Positions 5,670 through 8,645 of a stretch of DNA of 8,645 nucleotides are shown piece by piece (within the stretch, counting starts at the first letter, position 1; every line of letters starts with the position of its first letter). A program made the translations under genes and the position numbers. The DNA is from Prochloron sp. SP5CPC1 (GTDB lineage Bacteria; Cyanobacteriota; Cyanobacteriia; Cyanobacteriales; Prochloraceae), in assembly GCA_014323965.1 (NCBI GenBank), contig JACONB010000101.1, positions 1-8,645 on the forward strand. Reading direction: 5' to 3'. The notes under the pieces were generated by a model that was given only the letters and a program-made list of their open reading frames with translations, was not told where the DNA came from and did not search any database.

Positions 5670-6371
5670 TCAGGGCGCACTGCTATAACGTTTCTTTAAT
5701 TTTGCTAGGGCGTTCTCAGCAGCTTGCTTTTCTGCCTCTTTCTTAGTTTTGCCTCTACCTTCCCCCAGGAATTTATTATTTACAGAAACTCTAGACGTAA
5801 ACTCTGGCTTATTATCTGTTCCACCTGTTTGCTTCGTTGAATATCTGAGTAGCTCCTTTGCATTGGCAATATGTGCGTGAACAAATTCCTGCAATAGATT
5901 TTTTGAGTTTGAACCAACTTCAATAATGTCTAGAAGCACAGAGTCAAACAATTCTTCTACCAAGGGGCGAAGTGTTTCAATATCCCGATCATGATCTAAA
6001 TAGTAAGCTCCCACAACTGCTTCAAAGGTACTGCTCAACAAATTTTTATTCCGGCGGCCACCTTGTTGAATTACACCTTGTCCTAAGCGCATTTTGGAGG
6101 GCAATCCGACTTGAATTGCGAATTTCGCCAGCTGTTCTTTATCAACCAGGGCTGCCCGTCGCCGTGTCATTTCACCCTCGTCCATTTCAAGCTCGGAATA
6201 TAAATAATCACCACTGATGAAATTGAGAATTGCATCGCCAAGAAACTCTAATCGTTCGTTATCTCCTCTTTCACGAGGATTCTCATTGACATAAGATCGG
6301 TGAGTTAAAGCACGACGCAATAATTGTTTGTCGTTGAAAATTAAAAGTTGATGCATTTTAGTCTTTACCAT
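5670..6371 (-). CDS. rnc: Ribonuclease III
   Basis: A double-strand RNA endonuclease that in bacteria processes rRNA precursors and trims structured or antisense-paired mRNAs. The 233-residue product has the RNase III domain (about 10-150) with the signature NERLEFLGDA (38-47), giving E39, E42 and D46, and STFEAVVGA with E117. A double-stranded RNA-binding domain follows (about 157-228, ending KKEAEKQAAENALAKL). At position 114 the usual metal-binding Asp (E. coli D114, in ADTVEA) is Ser. The start at 6371 overlaps the upstream gene by 14 bases and lies in tandem-repeat DNA without a clear ribosome binding site. A second ATG at 6356 (MHQLLIF) would shorten the protein by 5 residues and is equally likely. 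It is the last gene of the cbiX-sipA run. Cyanobacteria often carry more than one RNase III, so this may be one of several. Confidence 0.93.
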   Translation of the reverse strand: MVKTKMHQLLIFNDKQLLRRALTHRSYVNENPRERGDNERLEFLGDAILNFISGDYLYSELEMDEGEMTRRRAALVDKEQLAKFAIQVGLPSKMRLGQGVIQQGGRRNKNLLSSTFEAVVGAYYLDHDRDIETLRPLVEELFDSVLLDIIEVGSNSKNLLQEFVHAHIANAKELLRYSTKQTGGTDNKPEFTSRVSVNNKFLGEGRGKTKKEAEKQAAENALAKLKKRYSSAP

Positions 6372-7386
6372 CCGCAGATGAACGCAGATTAACGCGGATA
6401 TTTGTAAACTTAGAGCTTATATGGTAGTCGTAACCTAATTGCGTCCCTTTGCGCCTTTGCGCCTTTGGATAATTGGTGGCTCCGGATGTGATTAAATATC
6501 CCCCAGTAGTAATGACAGGAATATTTTGTTGCTTGCGAAGCTGGTACAAATAGATTGCTTCCATCCATGCTAACTTAGCTTGGCGAAATTCCGACGGTTC
6601 CTCTTTGAGGGTTTCCCCGATTGCCCCACCAAAATCCAACTTTAAACTGGTATCTTCTGCCAAAGTTTGCTTTATGGCTTCAATTACCTGTAAGCGGTTC
6701 TGACGATAAGTCTGAGCAAAAGCTGGGCTTCCCTTTTCTGCTTCATTGGGCAATTCCCACACCAAATCATTTACCATATTCTTGAGTACTTTTCTCGTCC
6801 CCTTAAAATTGGCGATCGCCAAGTTCAATTTATCTGCTGGTAAAATGGTAGAAGCATAATTAGCAGCATTTTCAATTTCTAACTGCTGCTCAATACTACT
6901 CTTCAGTTTCCTATAAGTCCTACCGTTGGGTTCCATAACTCCATCTGGTGTAAAGGCAAAGTTTTGTTGTTGATACCCTAAGATAGCGATCGCCCACTTT
7001 TCTCTAGCTTTGCGCAGTTGTTCCTCATTGCTTTCTTTACCCAGAATAGCACTACTATACTGCAAATTCAAAAGATTATCTGGATCCAGATTTTCTCTCA
7101 GAGTTTGTACTATCTTCAAACTGTCGCCAAAATTGCGATTCAACTCCGAGACCAACTCTTTAATAACCCCACTGGTAACGTCAAAACTGTTGACAGCAGC
7201 ATCTAATTTTCCTGGCGTTACTGAGTTGAGCAGTTTATCTCGCTTTTCTTCCCTAGATATTTCCGTTACTTTAATTTCCTCGGGGGTTCCCGTTTTTCCC
7301 ACCCCCTCCCTATTCCACCAAAAATAACCCCCAGCACCAGCTAAGATAATTAATGCTAAGAAAAAAGTCGTGCCACCTTTAATCAT
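6358..7386 (-). CDS. Membrane-anchored protein of unknown function, 342 aa
   Basis: I do not recognise the family. Residues 6-23 form one hydrophobic helix followed by WWNREG, which suggests an N-terminal anchor with the rest outside the membrane (periplasm or lumen). The remainder (about 40-290) is mainly helical and charged, with two similar-looking blocks: LDAAVNSF at 61-68 and LNLAIANF at 187-194, each followed by a Lys- or Val-rich helix. This hints at an internal duplication. A segment PDGVMEPNGRTYRKL (147-161) faintly recalls peptidoglycan-binding repeats, but this is weak. The start at 7386 overlaps the sipA stop by four bases (ATGA). An upstream in-frame ATG at 7446 lies inside sipA and is unlikely. 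The last 40 or so residues are encoded largely by two tandem-repeat arrays (6373-6402 and 6446-6468), so the tail is probably acquired. Confidence 0.75.
   Translation of the reverse strand: MIKGGTTFFLALIILAGAGGYFWWNREGVGKTGTPEEIKVTEISREEKRDKLLNSVTPGKLDAAVNSFDVTSGVIKELVSELNRNFGDSLKIVQTLRENLDPDNLLNLQYSSAILGKESNEEQLRKAREKWAIAILGYQQQNFAFTPDGVMEPNGRTYRKLKSSIEQQLEIENAANYASTILPADKLNLAIANFKGTRKVLKNMVNDLVWELPNEAEKGSPAFAQTYRQNRLQVIEAIKQTLAEDTSLKLDFGGAIGETLKEEPSEFRQAKLAWMEAIYLYQLRKQQNIPVITTGGYLITSGATNYPKAQRRKGTQLGYDYHISSKFTNIRVNLRSSADGKD
6373..6402 (+). repeat. 10-base tandem repeat CGCAGATNAA in coding DNA
   Basis: Units CGCAGATGAA (6373-6382), CGCAGATTAA (6383-6392) and the degenerate CGCGGATATT (6393-6402). 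This motif is a familiar dispersed repeat in cyanobacterial spacers. Here it encodes part of the C-terminus of the 342-aa protein on the minus strand and abuts the rnc start codon. Confidence 0.7.
6446..6468 (+). repeat. Octamer tandem repeat CCTTTGCG in coding DNA
   Basis: CCTTTGCG occurs twice (6446-6453 and 6454-6461), followed by CCTTTGG (6462-6468). It belongs to the same family as the CCTCTGYG array where the intron is inserted. On the minus strand it encodes the basic KAQRRKGT stretch of the 342-aa protein. Confidence 0.75.
6812..6819. repeat. HIP1 octamer GCGATCGC
   Basis: An exact copy in the 342-aa protein gene, flanked by G and C as in the extended form GGCGATCGCC. Confidence 0.85.
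6986..6993. repeat. HIP1 octamer GCGATCGC
   Basis: An exact copy in the 342-aa protein gene, the third in about 2.1 kb. None is seen inside the intron, consistent with the intron being a separate arrival. Confidence 0.85.
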
Positions 7387-7601
7387 ACCAGTTCCAGATA
7401 TTGACTCTCCATTAAGAAAGCACCTTGAGCAAAACGAACCCCCCAATAACCACCAGGACGGCGATCTATTACAACTCCTTCTTCTCCTACTGGGATAATA
7501 TCAGCAGGACGTAGCATGGGCATTGGTTCCGCTGTCTTCAAATACTTAGGCAATGCCACTACTTTCACTTTATCCCCAACAGCTAATTTTTGCTCACTCA
7601 T
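7383..7601 (-). CDS. sipA: Regulatory protein SipA (DUF3148)
   Basis: A 72-residue SH3-like small protein. In studied cyanobacteria SipA binds the sensor kinase NblS (Hik33) and raises its activity, linking it to high-light and nutrient-stress control. The sequence shows the highly conserved core: GDKVKVVALPKYLKTAEP (9-26), PMLRPADI and the very typical GEEGVVIDRRPGGYWGVRF, ending QYLELV. The length is normal for the family. The start at 7601 overlaps the cbiX stop by four bases (ATGA), and its own stop overlaps the next start in the same way, so it is co-translated with its neighbours rather than having its own promoter. No ribosome binding site stands out beyond the coupling. Family assignment is firm; the kinase partner is not encoded in this window. 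Confidence 0.92.
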   Translation of the reverse strand: MSEQKLAVGDKVKVVALPKYLKTAEPMPMLRPADIIPVGEEGVVIDRRPGGYWGVRFAQGAFLMESQYLELV

Positions 7602-8545
7602 GGTATTTGCCAGATTTTGTGATGATATTGTTCTATGTTCTCATAAGAGTCATGGGTATGGTGGTGATGATGGTGATGTCCGTGACCATTTTCAACTCCC
7701 GCCACCATCCGAAACTTACACATTTCGCAGTTCATTTGTACTTGTCCCAACTGGGTTTCCATTTCTCGCTCCCGCAAAACATGCAGTAGTTGAGGCTGAA
7801 TCCCCATTTCTGGTAGACATTTTATGACCATATTTAAATATTTTTGCTGCATCTCATTACATATTGCAACTACCTTATGTATTAGCACTCCTTTAAACAA
7901 AAAGTATGGAATAACAATAATGCGTTGGGGTTGATAAAAATTCGCCCGACGGAACCCCTCCTCTATTCTGGGATGAGTAATGCCGATAAAGCAAGTTTCC
8001 ACGGTTTGATAGCCGCTCCCTTCCCAAAGAACCCGAGCCATTTTCGCCACATCCCCATTAGCATCCGGATCGCTAGAACCCCTCCCGACAAAAAGTAACA
8101 CTGTTTTGTCACGAGTAATGCCTTGTGGGTTATGTTCAGGTGTATCCAGTTGATTCAGGCGATGGTGCCACAGTTGGAGAATGCCGGGAGTAATGCCAAA
8201 ATGACGACCGTAGTGGAATTTTACTTCGGAGTGCCGTTGTCTCGCTTTGTCCAATTCATTGGTGACGTCAAACTTATTGTGCCGCGCCGCAAACAAAAGT
8301 ATCGGCAGTACTGATAGTTCCCTATATCCAGACTCCACGCAATGGTCAACTGCATCTTGAATAGTAGGAGTGGTCAATTCCAGAAAGCCACTCACTACGG
8401 GTCGAGAATTGTCCAACTTCCCATAAGCGGCGACAAAATCCAGGAAAGTTTGTCGCCCCTGGTTATCTCTCGTCCCGTGACCGATAGCCAACAAAGGGCG
8501 CGGTTGTGGTAAAGGAGGCCATTTTTCCGAATCCAGAATCTGCAT
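7598..8545 (-). CDS. cbiX: Sirohydrochlorin chelatase, long form with Fe-S motif and His-rich tail
   Basis: Inserts cobalt (for cobalamin) or iron (for sirohaem) into sirohydrochlorin in the cytoplasm. The 315 residues hold two CbiX-like halves. The first has the metal and substrate histidines H23 (AIGHGTRD) and H89 (FAARHNKFD). The second has the equivalent frame FVGRGSSDP (152-160, His replaced by Arg) and FKGVLIHKV (217-225). The C-terminal end carries MNCEMC (271-276), matching the MXCXXC Fe-S motif known for long CbiX proteins. It also has a His-rich run, 288-298 (HGHHHHHHHTH), which probably binds metal ions. The start at 8545 has only a weak AAGAA upstream, and no better in-frame start is seen. 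It is the first gene of the run with sipA, the 342-aa protein and rnc. Iron versus cobalt use cannot be decided from sequence. Confidence 0.93.
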   Translation of the reverse strand: MQILDSEKWPPLPQPRPLLAIGHGTRDNQGRQTFLDFVAAYGKLDNSRPVVSGFLELTTPTIQDAVDHCVESGYRELSVLPILLFAARHNKFDVTNELDKARQRHSEVKFHYGRHFGITPGILQLWHHRLNQLDTPEHNPQGITRDKTVLLFVGRGSSDPDANGDVAKMARVLWEGSGYQTVETCFIGITHPRIEEGFRRANFYQPQRIIVIPYFLFKGVLIHKVVAICNEMQQKYLNMVIKCLPEMGIQPQLLHVLREREMETQLGQVQMNCEMCKFRMVAGVENGHGHHHHHHHTHDSYENIEQYHHKIWQIP

Positions 8546-8578
8546 TTCTTAGTTTGTTAGGAACAATCGTGCTTTCCT

Positions 8579-8608
8579 ATGTTAACGTGAGTTCGACGGA
8601 CTGGACAA
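8579..8608 (-). promoter_or_regulatory. Weak candidate promoter of the cbiX operon
   Basis: The minus strand reads TTGTCC (8608-8603), an 18-base spacer, and TAACAT (8584-8579), each 4 of 6 against the consensus. It is the only plausible pair in the 74 bases between the tRNA-like end and the cbiX start. Readthrough from the tRNA is an alternative. Confidence 0.22.
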
Positions 8609-8619
8609 AGGTGAAAAAA

Positions 8620-8645
8620 AGGCGGAGACTGGGTTTGAACCATTC
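8620..8645 (-). tRNA. 3' end of a tRNA, possibly tRNA-Cys, cut by the window edge
   Basis: The minus strand reads a T-arm AATGG-TTCAAAC-CCAGT with one A-G mismatch, then a 7-base acceptor strand CTCCGCC, then T at the discriminator position and a T-run. CCA is not encoded, as is common in cyanobacteria. A CTCCGCC end implies a GGCGGAG start, and U73 with such a stem resembles tRNA-Cys, but the anticodon lies outside the window. The T-run after it may terminate the transcript. Confidence 0.5.

Noticed and set aside
7387..7446. Upstream start for the 342-aa protein
   Set aside because: It lies inside sipA, whereas the ATG at 7386 forms the ATGA overlap seen at the other junctions and opens directly into the membrane helix.
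1..8645. CRISPR array or defence island
   Set aside because: The tandem repeats are 7 to 10 bases without spacers, and no cas or known defence genes are present.

Overview
The window reads as a piece of a cyanobacterial chromosome, probably from a repeat-rich filamentous type, although the genus cannot be fixed from sequence alone. The evidence is three HIP1 octamers (GCGATCGC), a sipA gene (a family known from cyanobacteria), a long-form CbiX chelatase, heptamer and octamer tandem repeats of the cyanobacterial STRR type, and a group II intron with an HNH-bearing reverse transcriptase.

Left part (1-2880). A group II intron of about 2.5 kb lies on the + strand at roughly 75-2598. Its RNA ends are recognisable: a 5' GUG start, a domain V with a shortened tip, and a domain VI with a bulged A and a terminal AU. 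Its encoded protein (RT, maturase domain X, HNH) is badly broken. I count three in-frame stop codons, a small GC-rich hairpin inserted at the PQGG motif, and a second frameshift before the YADD box. The intron landed in a CCTCTGYG octamer repeat. It splits, in the antisense direction, a small minus-strand ORF that can be rebuilt across the junction and is followed by an overlapping ORF that leaves the window. Right of the intron, at 2703-2780, is a structured stretch that ends in a strong + strand terminator with no obvious gene.

Middle part (2878-5534). Two minus-strand genes overlapping by four bases, nadD then nadE, encode the last two steps of NAD synthesis: nicotinate mononucleotide to nicotinate adenine dinucleotide to NAD. 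Diverging from them is a 50-residue protein gene of unknown function with a plausible promoter, followed by CAGTTAC heptamer repeats and a 13-bp perfect palindrome.

Right part (5670-8645). Four tightly packed minus-strand genes form a probable operon in the order cbiX, sipA, a membrane-anchored protein of unknown function (342 aa), and rnc (RNase III). The successive overlaps are 4, 4 and 14 bases. The C-terminal tail of the 342-aa protein and the start of rnc lie in tandem-repeat DNA. RNase III has Ser where the family normally has a metal-binding Asp. The right edge carries what looks like the 3' end of a minus-strand tRNA, best matching tRNA-Cys.

I do not see a clearly new defence or mobile system. 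The most unusual signals are the route of decay of the intron, the repeat DNA taken into coding sequence, the altered RNase III active site, and the orphan structured RNA or terminator at 2703-2780.
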